Shown here piece by piece: positions 25,107 to 32,497 of a stretch of DNA of 53,223 bases. Every line of letters starts with the position of its first letter. The stretch's first letter is position 1. The notes below the pieces were generated by a model. It saw only the letters and a list, made by a program, of their open reading frames with translations. It had not been told where the DNA came from and searched no databases. Position numbers and translations under genes: made by a program. The stretch comes from Maribacter sp. 4G9 (lineage in GTDB: Bacteria; Bacteroidota; Bacteroidia; Flavobacteriales; Flavobacteriaceae), in assembly GCF_002742265.1 (NCBI RefSeq), contig NZ_MDGL01000054.1:1-53223 (forward strand), read 5' to 3'.

Positions 25107-25409
25107 TTATTTCAGGCGTTTTTTAACATCCATCCTTTGGTGTAAAACTCTCACAATTTCCACGATATCATTTTCCACTTTTCTGTAAAAGATCAGATGT
25201 GATTTTATTTTAGTTACTCGATAGTTTTTTCGGGTTTGTTCAGCGGATTTTCCGATCGGATAATTGTTCGCTATAAATTCAATTTCATCAATTATAACGT
25301 TATAATATCTGTCGGCTTGTTCTTTGGACCATTTGTGAAAAGTATAAATCCAAATATCATTTAAATCATCAATCGCTTGTTTACTTATGTGATATTTGTT
25401 TTTACTCAT
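25107..25409 (-). CDS. RelE/ParE-family toxin
   Basis: A 100-residue toxin of a type II toxin-antitoxin pair. It has the ParE pattern: ISKQAIDDLNDIWIYTFHKWSKEQADRYY at the N-terminus, then NYPIGKSAEQTRKNYRVTKIKSHLIFYRKVENDIVEIVRVLHQRMD. ParE proteins poison DNA gyrase and RelE proteins cleave ribosome-bound mRNA; the sequence is closer to ParE. It overlaps the antitoxin stop by 4 bp, the usual antitoxin-first coupling. Confidence 0.9.
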   Translation of the reverse strand: MSKNKYHISKQAIDDLNDIWIYTFHKWSKEQADRYYNVIIDEIEFIANNYPIGKSAEQTRKNYRVTKIKSHLIFYRKVENDIVEIVRVLHQRMDVKKRLK

Positions 25410-25648
25410 AAGTGTTGGCGATGTAATTCGGCCAAATTTTGTTTAGGGTCAAAATTCTCAATAAATCCACTTTGTTCTCCTATTTCAAGTGCTTTAATTA
25501 GTTCTCTTTCTTTTTTTTCTTCGCTTTCTAAAAGTCTCAAAGCAGAACGAATAACTTCACTTACAGAACCGTATCTTCCAGATTTCACTTCTTCTCTGAT
25601 AAAATTCTCAAAATGATCCCCGAGTGATATTGATGTGTTTTTTCCCAT
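25406..25648 (-). CDS. ParD-like antitoxin (ribbon-helix-helix)
   Basis: An 80-residue antitoxin beginning MGKNTSISLGDHFENFIREEVKSG. A ribbon-helix-helix DNA-binding domain (about 3-47, including GSVSEVIRSALRLLE) is followed by a toxin-neutralising tail. The start chosen is the ATG at 25648; an in-frame extension to 25678 is possible but not family-like. It should repress its own promoter together with the downstream toxin. Confidence 0.88.
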   Translation of the reverse strand: MGKNTSISLGDHFENFIREEVKSGRYGSVSEVIRSALRLLESEEKKERELIKALEIGEQSGFIENFDPKQNLAELHRQHL

Positions 25649-25742
25649 TTTGACTATAATTTTACCCAAATATACCAAATCTTGGTAACCTAGAAAAATT
25701 GCATAAAATGAAAGGTTTTCAAATAGTCTGACAACCTTCTAT

Positions 25743-25798
25743 GCGACGTTTGCAACTTCGTACTCCATCAATGCATCATCTACTTTAAAACTTTGTGC
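25743..25798. repeat. 56-bp direct repeat, copy 1 (part of a long hairpin)
   Basis: It shares 52 of 56 positions with the copy at 26676-26731, and the two flank the CAT-like gene. Copy 1 also forms the left half of a long hairpin: GTTTGCAACTTCG (25748-25760) pairs perfectly with CGAAGTTGCAAAC (25801-25813) across 40 bp. In copy 2 the right arm is replaced by the 63-bp repeat at 26738-26800. Confidence 0.8.
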
Positions 25799-25866
25799 TT
25801 CGAAGTTGCAAACTTAGAAGAGCGGGCGTACCGACCACACGAACGCTAGTTATTGGCGGTAGTGTT

Positions 25867-26490
25867 TTATTCATCTAATTGTTTTTGAAATTCGTCTATA
25901 AATTGTCCTACTTGAAAGCCGTCCATTAAAGCGTGGTGTCCGTGAATGGAAATTGGCATTGACTTTTTTCCGTTGGTTTCTGTCATTTTACCAAACGATA
26001 TTTTTGGGCAACTGTCTGGGTGAGAAAAACTTCTTGCGTGTGAAATACTTGTGAAGTCTATCCAAGGAATTGCTGAAAAGTGAATCACATTTTCACCTGA
26101 AACTGCTGGTAAAAGGCTGTTTGTGTTTTGCACATTATTGATTTCTTCCATTGCTTTTCGATAAAATTCATCTTCATTTTCCACATAATCCATATAGGCA
26201 AATCCAAATGTTCCGTTTGGTCGATTTATGGTTGGCGAGGCATTTACAACATCAAATTCATAGACCTTCCCGTCAATTATTCTATATTTGAAATTGTGGA
26301 TTTTATTGGCAGATTTCAATGCTCGATACAGATAATAAAGGAAGAATGAAATTTGCTTTTCTTTGGCTTTTGAATAAGCATTTGTGCATTCAACATTAAC
26401 CGTTACACCAAAAAATGGTTCGGAAAATTTTGAAAAAAACTTAAAGTGTTCCTTTCTAATCCAACTCTCAATATCTATTAATTTTTTCAT
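25867..26490 (-). CDS. Chloramphenicol acetyltransferase-like enzyme (type A)
   Basis: A 207-residue acyl-CoA-dependent acetyltransferase of the CAT trimer family. The catalytic motif HHALMDGF (family HHxxxDG) is present near the C-terminus, and the N-terminus has the expected aromatic-rich segment (WIRKEHFKFFSKFSEPFFGVTVNVE). SAIPWIDFTSISHA and PKISFGK match the substrate-pocket strands. Chloramphenicol is the classical substrate; whether this chromosomal protein confers resistance cannot be read from sequence. It is AT-rich and flanked by 56-bp direct repeats (25743-25798 and 26676-26731), which suggests it arrived as a unit. Confidence 0.88.
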   Translation of the reverse strand: MKKLIDIESWIRKEHFKFFSKFSEPFFGVTVNVECTNAYSKAKEKQISFFLYYLYRALKSANKIHNFKYRIIDGKVYEFDVVNASPTINRPNGTFGFAYMDYVENEDEFYRKAMEEINNVQNTNSLLPAVSGENVIHFSAIPWIDFTSISHARSFSHPDSCPKISFGKMTETNGKKSMPISIHGHHALMDGFQVGQFIDEFQKQLDE

Positions 26491-26555
26491 TTTTCTTCAA
26501 TGAGATTCTCAAGTTTATGTTCTCAGATGATTAGGTGTTTACATTCTGACTAACA

Positions 26556-26642
26556 TCAATTAAGTGTTTTATAAAATCCCAGATCTTCAGGTTTCAGTTC
26601 AAGTTTATCGATTTGTTTTTTGATTCTCTTAGCCAGTCCCAT
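26556..26642 (-). CDS. Tiny ORF, possibly a gene remnant
   Basis: A 28-codon ORF (MGLAKRIKKQIDKLELKPED then LGFYKTLN). Amphipathic and Lys-rich, with codon use like neighbouring genes. It may be a real micro-protein or the end of a decayed gene. It sits between the CAT-like gene and copy 2 of the 56-bp repeat. Confidence 0.25.
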   Translation of the reverse strand: MGLAKRIKKQIDKLELKPEDLGFYKTLN

Positions 26643-26675
26643 GTTTCTTTTTTGGTCAAGGCAGAGACGCACTGT

Positions 26676-26731
26676 GCGAGGTTTACAACTTCGTACTTCA
26701 TCAATGCATCATCTACTTTAAAACCTTGTGC
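26676..26731. repeat. 56-bp direct repeat, copy 2
   Basis: It matches copy 1 (25743-25798) at 52 of 56 positions in the same orientation, with the start points 933 bp apart. It is followed almost directly by the 63-bp repeat at 26738-26800. Confidence 0.8.
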
Positions 26732-26737
26732 CCGCTC

Positions 26738-26800
26738 GCTAGCGCAAGGGTCACGCTTGTGCTGGGGTCAGAGGCACAAGCAAGATGCTCGCGCCAGCAG
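26738..26800. repeat. 63-bp palindromic interspersed repeat, copy 1
   Basis: It shares 58 of 63 positions with 27873-27935. The ends are inverted repeats (GCTAGCGC and GCGCCAGC), and an inner pair GCTTGTGC / GCACAAGC adds a second stem, so the whole unit folds as a hairpin like REP/BIME elements. It is GC-rich in an otherwise AT-rich island. The transposase that might move it is not in the window. Confidence 0.85.
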
Positions 26801-26903
26801 CGGGAATAATCGAGAATAATTTCATATTTCAACAATGAAAAATAAAAGTACCAATAGTTTTGTAACTTCCCTACAGAACATAGTTCAGAAAAGCGAATCA
26901 TAA

Positions 26904-27071
26904 ATGTGGAGAATTTTCAGAGATATAGGAGGCCTATTTTGGTGGTGCTTTGTTAAACTTGGAAGAACCAAACTTGAAAGTGAACAGTCTAAAGTTAATT
27001 GGTCTAGGAATTTATTGGTATCTATCTGCTTAACATTATTGGCCACATTTTTATTTTTAAAGTTCAAATAA
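26904..27071 (+). CDS. Small membrane protein, 55 residues
   Basis: An intact ORF encoding a basic, Trp-rich N-terminus (MWRIFRDIGGLFWWCFVKLG), a hydrophilic middle (RTKLESEQSKVNWSRN) and a C-terminal membrane helix (LLVSICLTLLATFLFLKF). The layout, with positive charges at both ends of one helix, looks like a genuine micro-protein. It lies 8 bp upstream of the next gene on the same strand, consistent with co-expression. No family recognised. Confidence 0.55.
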   Translation: MWRIFRDIGGLFWWCFVKLGRTKLESEQSKVNWSRNLLVSICLTLLATFLFLKFK

Positions 27072-27079
27072 AGAATTAT

Positions 27080-27604
27080 ATGCGCAATTTAATATACATT
27101 ATACTTCTTCTCGTGAACTATGTAGGTTATTCATGCTCTTGTAATCCATATAGATTAATGGAGCAACAGCAGAGAGAAATGCAGTCCGAATGTATTTTTA
27201 TTGGAAAGGTAATTAAGGTAAACGATGATTTAACCTATAAAATACAGGTAGTTGAATCCCTTGATGGTGGGGATGTTCAGGATAATATTTACATAGGACA
27301 GAATTGGAAAACTTGCTACCCTTATATTGAGGAAAATGGCTTTTGGCTTTTTTATGGTAGAATTGTAGATGGTTTTTTTAAAGTTAATAGGTGCGGTCTA
27401 AGTCGTCCATTTGACCATCCTTTTGCATCTTTGTCTGATTCAGATGAAGTGCAAAAATTGAGTAGAAAACTTGATTCTGAAAACCTAGTTGAGAAAGAAG
27501 CCGATATTATATTTAAACAAATGCAATTGATGGATTTGGCAAACGAAATTAAAGCTTTGAGAAGAAGGCGAGATTCATACTTAAGGCCCAATAAGATTAA
27601 TTGA
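27080..27604 (+). CDS. Exported TIMP/NTR-like protein
   Basis: A 174-residue protein with a hydrophobic signal (MRNLIYIILLLVNYVGYSCS). CSCNPYRLMEQQQREMQSECIFIGKV follows, a pattern reminiscent of the N-terminal CxC of tissue-inhibitor-of-metalloprotease / netrin-like domains found in many Bacteroidota exported proteins. A partner Cys occurs in NWKTCYPYIEENGFWLFYG. A Cys at residues 19-21 could alternatively be lipidated. The C-terminal third is helical. Function unknown. Confidence 0.55.
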   Translation: MRNLIYIILLLVNYVGYSCSCNPYRLMEQQQREMQSECIFIGKVIKVNDDLTYKIQVVESLDGGDVQDNIYIGQNWKTCYPYIEENGFWLFYGRIVDGFFKVNRCGLSRPFDHPFASLSDSDEVQKLSRKLDSENLVEKEADIIFKQMQLMDLANEIKALRRRRDSYLRPNKIN

Positions 27605-27685
27605 TTACGAAATTCACAAATGGTTCAAAGTCAATGGGACAATGACTGGAAATTCAGAGTTTCAAAGGACTTAACACAATAATAA

Positions 27686-27877
27686 ATGACCAAAAGAGAT
27701 TTTTTCAGAATTGTAATAAGGCTTTTTGCCCTTTATCTTTTACTCCTAACTGTAATTAATTTTATTCCTGCCAACATTAGTTACTTGACATTTGATTTTT
27801 CAATTTGGCCAGTTTTGATCATTCTTGGTTCTGCGGTATTGATGTTATCATTATTCTTTTTTTTACTCCCCCGCTAG
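27686..27877 (+). pseudogene. Membrane protein gene truncated by the 63-bp repeat
   Basis: A 63-residue ORF with two membrane segments (about 10-28 and 38-61) starting MTKRDFFRIVIRLFALYLL. It ends FFFLLPR just inside the GC-rich repeat beginning at 27873, which supplies the stop codon. The abrupt switch from AT-rich coding sequence to the repeat suggests that a longer membrane protein lost its C-terminus when the repeat arrived. Confidence 0.55.
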
Positions 27878-27935
27878 CGCCAGCGTCCCGCTTGTGCTGG
27901 AGTCAGAGGCACGAGCAAGATGCTCGCGCCAGCAG
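27873..27935. repeat. 63-bp palindromic interspersed repeat, copy 2
   Basis: It matches 26738-26800 at 58 of 63 positions in the same orientation, with GCTAGCGC and GCGCCAGC at its ends and the inner stem GCTTGTGC / GCACGAGC. It overlaps the 3' end of the truncated membrane protein gene. Confidence 0.85.
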
Positions 27936-27967
27936 GTGTTTATAGGTGTTGTTATCTTTAATGTTTT

Positions 27968-28300
27968 CTACGCAACCTTGAATTCCTGTGTGTCCATTTG
28001 CACGCTAAACTTAACATTTGCTTTTAAAGCGTTAAAAACTTTTAAAATGGTTTCGATGGTAACATTCTTGGCACTTCGCTCCAGTTTTGAAATTTGAGAC
28101 TTTTGAACTCCGATCAATTCTCCGAGTTGCTCTTGGGTCAGTTTCCTTTCTTTTCTGACCGACTTTATCATTTCCCCAAGGATTTCCATTCTCAGATCAA
28201 ATTCATATTTGTCCCTGTCCGCTGTTCCAATTTTTCCGATGTCCTTGTCCTTCATTTGGTCAAGGGTCATAATTTTCATTTTTTTCTTTTTTGTAGCCAT
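27968..28300 (-). CDS. HigA-like antitoxin (XRE-type helix-turn-helix)
   Basis: A 110-residue antitoxin. A Lys-rich N-terminus is followed by a Cro/C1-type helix-turn-helix domain (about 45-100): MIKSVRKERKLTQEQLGELIGVQKSQISKLERSAKNV. The start chosen is the ATG at 28300, which begins 10 bp after the toxin stop; an in-frame extension to 28396 would overlap the toxin gene. Toxin-first order is characteristic of HigBA-type pairs. Confidence 0.88.
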   Translation of the reverse strand: MATKKKKMKIMTLDQMKDKDIGKIGTADRDKYEFDLRMEILGEMIKSVRKERKLTQEQLGELIGVQKSQISKLERSAKNVTIETILKVFNALKANVKFSVQMDTQEFKVA

Positions 28301-28310
28301 GACTTTGTTT

Positions 28311-28643
28311 TTATTGTTCGAAATATTCCGTTCGAATCTGTTTTGCTTTCTCGATTTCAGCTTTTGGGACCTTGTCCGTTTTCTTGACCATTCCATGTGT
28401 GGAAATCACAAGCGTTTTGGTTTTGCCTTTTCTGTCCCAGAATGCAAATAGTCGGTATTGAAGTCCACCATATTTAATCCTGAATTCCCAAATATCGTCC
28501 GTTAGTTTTTTGAACAGTTTTGGGTCAAGTCCGAGTTTTGCCTTATCCAGATTATAATAAATTTTGGCTTTTGCTTTCTTGTCGACCTTAGCCATAAAAT
28601 CAATGGCTTGTTCAAGAAAAACAACTTCAAATCTTCTTTTCAT
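28311..28643 (-). CDS. HigB / Gp49-like toxin
   Basis: A 110-residue toxin of the RelE superfamily, phage-derived Gp49-like group. It starts MKRRFEVVFLEQAIDFMAKVD and contains the core IWEFRIKYGGLQYRLFAFWDRKGKTKTLVISTHGMVKKTDKVP, with the basic and Tyr/Phe residues typical of mRNA-cleaving HigB/RelE toxins, and the usual Lys/Glu-rich end. It is encoded immediately upstream of its antitoxin. Confidence 0.88.
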   Translation of the reverse strand: MKRRFEVVFLEQAIDFMAKVDKKAKAKIYYNLDKAKLGLDPKLFKKLTDDIWEFRIKYGGLQYRLFAFWDRKGKTKTLVISTHGMVKKTDKVPKAEIEKAKQIRTEYFEQ

Positions 28644-28882
28644 TTGGAATTAGTGTCCTTTTATGGATACAAATATAAATAAAAAAGTTGATTTATATGG
28701 AAACTTTTGGAATTTGGTCAACATTAAAGCAAACAGTTATAAATAGAAACAAGTTACTATATTTCCATTTTAAACGTAAGATACTTATTTTGTAGCGTAC
28801 ATAGACGACCCAAAAGCACAGCATATTGTTTCCTTTAAGCTAGTAAACTAAATCTCCATAATCTTCCAAAATAGCATTTAGC

Positions 28883-28917
28883 AAAAAAAATCCCACCATA
28901 ATAATTATCGTGGGATT
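28883..28917 (-). terminator. Rho-independent terminator after greA
   Basis: Arms AATCCCAC (28889-28896) and GTGGGATT (28910-28917). On the minus strand the hairpin is followed by a run of T residues, about 23 bp after the greA stop. Confidence 0.88.
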
Positions 28918-28939
28918 CAAATTAGGTGACTCAAATCTA

Positions 28940-29416
28940 TTATTCCCGTGTGATTTCAAGAATATCGAATTTCATAGTGCCGTTGGGAACGGAAATCTCA
29001 GCTGTATCTCCAACGCTTTTCCCCAACAATCCTTTTCCAATGGGAGAGTTCACGGAAATTTTACCGGATTTTAAATCGGCTTCGCTTTCCGCCACTAGTT
29101 TATACTTCATTTCCATACCGTTGGTCTGGTTCTTTAGCTTTACCGTGGACAACACCAAGACTTTTGAGGTATCCAACTGGGACTCGTCTATAAGTCTTGC
29201 ATTGGCCAAGGTAGCTTCCATTTTTGAAATTTTCATCTCCAACAAACCTTGGGCCTCCTTGGCGGCATCATATTCGGCATTTTCGGACAAATCCCCTTTA
29301 TCCCGCGCATCGGCAATGGCTTGGGAAGCTTTTGGCCGTTCCACATCCCTCAAGTAATTCAGCTCCTCCTTTAACTTTTTTAGTCCTTCCGCAGTATAAT
29401 ATGATACGTTACCCAT
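28940..29416 (-). CDS. greA: Transcription elongation factor GreA
   Basis: Rescues backtracked RNA polymerase by stimulating transcript cleavage in the secondary channel. The 158-residue protein has the N-terminal coiled coil (about 1-75) with the tip DARDKGDLSENAEYDAAKE carrying the acidic catalytic residues. The FKBP-like C-terminal domain ends INSPIGKGLLGKSVGDTAEISVPNG-like. A TATATTTG -7 element lies at 29493-29500 on this strand. It has its own terminator. The accessory island between this gene and the HIT gene interrupts the arrangement I recall from relatives. Confidence 0.96.
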   Translation of the reverse strand: MGNVSYYTAEGLKKLKEELNYLRDVERPKASQAIADARDKGDLSENAEYDAAKEAQGLLEMKISKMEATLANARLIDESQLDTSKVLVLSTVKLKNQTNGMEMKYKLVAESEADLKSGKISVNSPIGKGLLGKSVGDTAEISVPNGTMKFDILEITRE

Positions 29417-29549
29417 AGTGTCGTCGTTTTATAAATAGCAAAATCCTCCATAACAGCCACATACTCATGACTTTTTTAGAGAGGATTTCCCACAAATATA
29501 TATAATTTTACACAAATTAATATATCCATTCCCCAAACATTCTTACAGC

Positions 29550-29987
29550 ATGAAACGAATATCAGGTCTCGTCATTTTTCTGCTTTTTTTGGCTTGTGAC
29601 AACAACACCACAAACCGTAACCCCTTTCTACAAGAGATAAATTTTAGGTTTGATGCCAACTTGAACCTCCCCCTGTACAGTCCTTTGACCAATACGGGGA
29701 GTGCTGTCCTGGTCACACAGGACGGTGTAGGAACACGAGGGATATTCATCATAAACGCCGGGTTCAATCAATTTAGGGCCTTTGAGGCCAGTTGCCCCAA
29801 CCACGCACCCAACGATTGCTCCACGATGACCTTTAACGGCCAAGTGGCCACCTGCCCTTGCGAGGAGTATGAATACAGCCTTTTTACCGGCCAAATGCTG
29901 AACAGACCGGACGATGGAAATCGCTATTACGATATGTTGGAGTACAGGACCAGTTTTGGGGGCAATAGTGTTACAGTGACCAATTAA
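29550..29987 (+). CDS. Lipoprotein with degenerate Rieske-like domain
   Basis: A 145-residue protein with a lipobox (LVIFLLFLACDN), so it should be anchored in a membrane. The C-terminal half has Rieske-like architecture: EASCPNHAP followed by TCPCEEYEYSLFTGQ. In true Rieske domains the second motif is CPxH; here the ligand His is replaced by Glu (residue 105) and the first motif has irregular spacing. A 2Fe-2S cluster is therefore unlikely to form normally. Function unknown; similar degenerate proteins seem common in flavobacteria. Confidence 0.72.
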   Translation: MKRISGLVIFLLFLACDNNTTNRNPFLQEINFRFDANLNLPLYSPLTNTGSAVLVTQDGVGTRGIFIINAGFNQFRAFEASCPNHAPNDCSTMTFNGQVATCPCEEYEYSLFTGQMLNRPDDGNRYYDMLEYRTSFGGNSVTVTN

Positions 29988-30048
29988 ATAAAAAGCCCCA
30001 AGCAAACAAAGTGGTTACTTGGGACTTACAATTAGTTACTTGCTACCT

Positions 30049-32229
30049 TTAAAAATTTACCGTGGTGCCCAATAAAAAGTTGATACCGGCCTGAGGATAA
30101 TATCCGGCGCCCTCTACAGTAGTAATGACGCCAGGATTCGAAAAGTCATCATCGAACGTAAAGAAATATCCATTCGATACGATAGCGGCATCAAATAGGT
30201 TATTTACCAAGCCCGAAAATACAATGTTCTTTATAAAACCATTGAAGGGTAGTTCATACTGAAAATTTAAATCGGTCTGGGAATAGGCATCCAATACGGA
30301 GCTTTCGGCATCTATATTGCCCATATATTGTTTGCCCACGTATTTGGTCAACAGGGAAACCTGAAATGCCTCAACCGGACTATAGGTTATCAAGTTTCCT
30401 GCAATAATATCTGGGGAGTAGGCGATGTTGGTATTCCCCAGATTTTGCAGTACACCGTCCCTTTGAAACACAAAATCTCTATTTTTATTGGTACTTAAAG
30501 TAACGTTAGGTCTCCAAGTAAATTTATCGCTTATTTGCACTTGTGCGTCAACTTCCAGCCCCAAACGGTAACTATCCCCCACATTGGCCCTTAGCGGGGC
30601 CCCAACATCGTTCAGTTCACCGGTCAATACCAATTGGTCCTGATACTTCATATAGTACAAGTTCGTGTTCACTTGAACATCTGGAGAAATATAGCGCCAC
30701 CCCAATTCCCAATCGTCCAATTTTTCCGGTCTTGGGCTTCCATTTTCATAGTCGTTCCTGTTGGGTTCCCTATTGGCACGGGCATAGGAGAAATAGAAAT
30801 TATTGTTCCGGTTTAAATCATAGGTCACACCTGCCTTGGGGTTGAAAAAGTCGAAGGTATCATCCACCAAACCTGTGTCCTCGCCATTGGCCCGATAACC
30901 AACGGTTCTGTACTGTAGGTCACCGTAGAGCGACCAACGGTCGTTAAGCTTGTAATTAGCCTTGGAATAGAAGTTAAAATCCGACTTTTTGGAGGTGTCA
31001 TCATAATAGCGGTCCCTGTACTCACTATTGCTGGCAAACCTTGCCCAAATGACTTCCCCAAAATGATCCCCTTCATAATTGTTCCATCCCCCTCCAAGAA
31101 TAAGGTTTAGGTTTTCCTTGTTATAGGTTGCGGAAAAGACCGTTCCGTAAAAATCATTGTCCAACCAACGCCGTCGGATCAGGTCAGTAGTGTTCACTTC
31201 TTCCCCATTCACGTTGAGTGGTTCAAAACCATAGGTTTCAAAAGCATCGTCTTCCCTAAACTGTTCAAAAAAACCCCTTCCCCGGGTGTAATGCAAGGCG
31301 ATGTTGGTACTCCAAGAATCGGACAACCGTTCGTTCCACAATAATTGGGCATGGTCCTGCTTATAATCGTCCACCTCGTTTTCATAGAATTGAATAGTAC
31401 CATTTTCGTCCGTATAAATTCCCGAAGGATTGAAGGTCCTATCCGTACGTAAGGTCTCGGCATCAATACCGTACCAAGCTTGGTAAGTGATTTCATGACC
31501 TCCAAAAAGCAAGGCCTTGATCAAGGTATTGTCATCTTTGTAGGCCCCTTGTAGAAAATAGGAATCCAGATCTGATGAAGCCCTGTCGATATAACCATCG
31601 GAATTTATCCTGGACAACCTCCCTGAAATCTCGACCCTGTCGTTCAAAAGACCGGTGCTGAATTTCATATTACGCCTAAACGTATTAAAACTGCCGTACG
31701 AGGAAGAAACTTGCGCATAGGCATCTTCGGAAAATCCATCGGTCAACAAATTAAGACTGGCACCAAAGGCTCCGGCTCCGTTGGTAGAGGTTCCCACGCC
31801 ACGCTGTAGCTGTAAACTCTCGGTAGAGGAAGCAAAATCGGGCATGTTGACCCAAAACGTCCCTTGCGATTCCGCGTCGTTGTAAGGGATACCATTAATA
31901 GTGACATTTACCCTTGTGGCATCGCTACCGCGTACGCGTATACCTGTATAGCCCACTCCGGCCCCAGCATCGGAGGTCGTAACCACCGAAGGCAAAAAGT
32001 TCATTAAAATAGGAATGTCCTGGCCCAGGTTTCTTGGTTTGATATCTTCCTTTGTTAAATTGGAAAAGGTTACCGGGGACTCCTTGGTAACCCGTACTGC
32101 CGATACAAATACTTCGTCCAGTACTACTTTCTTCCCTTCAAGGGAATCCGTTTCCGCTGGTTGTTGTTGGGCGTACGCGCCCATGGTTAGGCCCAGTAAG
32201 GCCAATGTTGCGAACATAGATTGTTTCAT
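30049..32229 (-). CDS. TonB-dependent outer membrane receptor, probably for thiamine
   Basis: A 726-residue receptor with signal peptide MKQSMFATLALLGLTMGAYA. The plug domain (about 35-170) has VLDEVFVSAVRVTKESP, IPILMNFLPSVVTTSDAG and GIRVRGSDATRVNVTINGIPYND; a 22-strand-type barrel follows, ending in a strand that closes with Phe (LLGTTVNF). Substrate assignment comes from the leader: a TPP (THI-box) riboswitch at 32325-32410 and a promoter directly upstream. Bacteroidota use such receptors for thiamine or its phosphates. No SusD partner is adjacent. A hairpin that includes the start codon (32228-32248) may be the expression platform. Confidence 0.9.
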   Translation of the reverse strand: MKQSMFATLALLGLTMGAYAQQQPAETDSLEGKKVVLDEVFVSAVRVTKESPVTFSNLTKEDIKPRNLGQDIPILMNFLPSVVTTSDAGAGVGYTGIRVRGSDATRVNVTINGIPYNDAESQGTFWVNMPDFASSTESLQLQRGVGTSTNGAGAFGASLNLLTDGFSEDAYAQVSSSYGSFNTFRRNMKFSTGLLNDRVEISGRLSRINSDGYIDRASSDLDSYFLQGAYKDDNTLIKALLFGGHEITYQAWYGIDAETLRTDRTFNPSGIYTDENGTIQFYENEVDDYKQDHAQLLWNERLSDSWSTNIALHYTRGRGFFEQFREDDAFETYGFEPLNVNGEEVNTTDLIRRRWLDNDFYGTVFSATYNKENLNLILGGGWNNYEGDHFGEVIWARFASNSEYRDRYYDDTSKKSDFNFYSKANYKLNDRWSLYGDLQYRTVGYRANGEDTGLVDDTFDFFNPKAGVTYDLNRNNNFYFSYARANREPNRNDYENGSPRPEKLDDWELGWRYISPDVQVNTNLYYMKYQDQLVLTGELNDVGAPLRANVGDSYRLGLEVDAQVQISDKFTWRPNVTLSTNKNRDFVFQRDGVLQNLGNTNIAYSPDIIAGNLITYSPVEAFQVSLLTKYVGKQYMGNIDAESSVLDAYSQTDLNFQYELPFNGFIKNIVFSGLVNNLFDAAIVSNGYFFTFDDDFSNPGVITTVEGAGYYPQAGINFLLGTTVNF

Positions 32230-32248
32230 TCGTAAAAGTGTTACGAAT
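32228..32248 (-). promoter_or_regulatory. Hairpin covering the receptor start codon (possible riboswitch expression platform)
   Basis: Perfect 8-bp arms ATTCGTAA (32228-32235) and TTACGAAT (32241-32248) with a 5-nt loop. On the mRNA the second arm contains the first two bases of the ATG. It lies about 77 nt downstream of the TPP aptamer and could hide the start site when TPP is bound. Confidence 0.4.
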
Positions 32249-32324
32249 AAAAGGGGCTATTATTCTAAATTAAACTTGATTTTTGTCCATCTAAGGACCT
32301 TTGATAATCCAAATTTGGCGTTTG

Positions 32325-32410
32325 CCATCCCTTGGCAGCATTACCTGCCCAGGTTCATTGGGTATAATCTCAGCTTCCTCCTTTTAAGATTCGGCACCCC
32401 TTTGAGATGG
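32325..32410 (-). ncRNA. TPP riboswitch (THI element)
   Basis: On the minus strand, in order: GGGGTGCC (32400-32393), CTGAGA (32373-32368), ACCC (32363-32360), GAACCTG (32356-32350), GGTAATGC (32345-32338) and GGGATGG (32331-32325). These are the conserved THI-box elements in the right order and spacing. The ends CCATC / GATGG pair to close P1. It lies in the leader of the TonB-dependent receptor. Confidence 0.93.
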
Positions 32411-32412
32411 CG

Positions 32413-32443
32413 CAAAAATACATTGCTTGTTTCAATAAATCAA
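32413..32443 (-). promoter_or_regulatory. Predicted promoter of the riboswitch-receptor transcript
   Basis: A TATTTTTG -7 element (32420-32413 on the minus strand) and TTG 20 bp upstream (32443-32441) match the Bacteroidota sigma consensus. Transcription would begin at the P1 stem of the TPP aptamer. Confidence 0.6.
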
Positions 32444-32463
32444 TATAGGCCGATAAAAAATTG

Positions 32464-32497
32464 AAAAAAAAAGGGAGCCGACTGACCAGCTCCCTTT
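32464..32497 (-). terminator. Rho-independent terminator upstream of the receptor promoter
   Basis: Arms AAAGGGAGC (32470-32478) and GCTCCCTTT (32489-32497), followed on the minus strand by a long T run. It ends any transcript coming from the right before the TPP-controlled unit. Confidence 0.85.

Noticed and set aside
25743-25866. Integron attC site beside the CAT-like gene
   Set aside because: The hairpin lacks the RYYYAAC and GTTRRRY core boxes in the right positions and no integrase gene is present; kept only as a repeat.
29628-30005. 125-codon antisense ORF over the Rieske-like lipoprotein
   Set aside because: Opposite-strand shadow of a gene with lipobox and Cys motifs; its own translation shows no family features.
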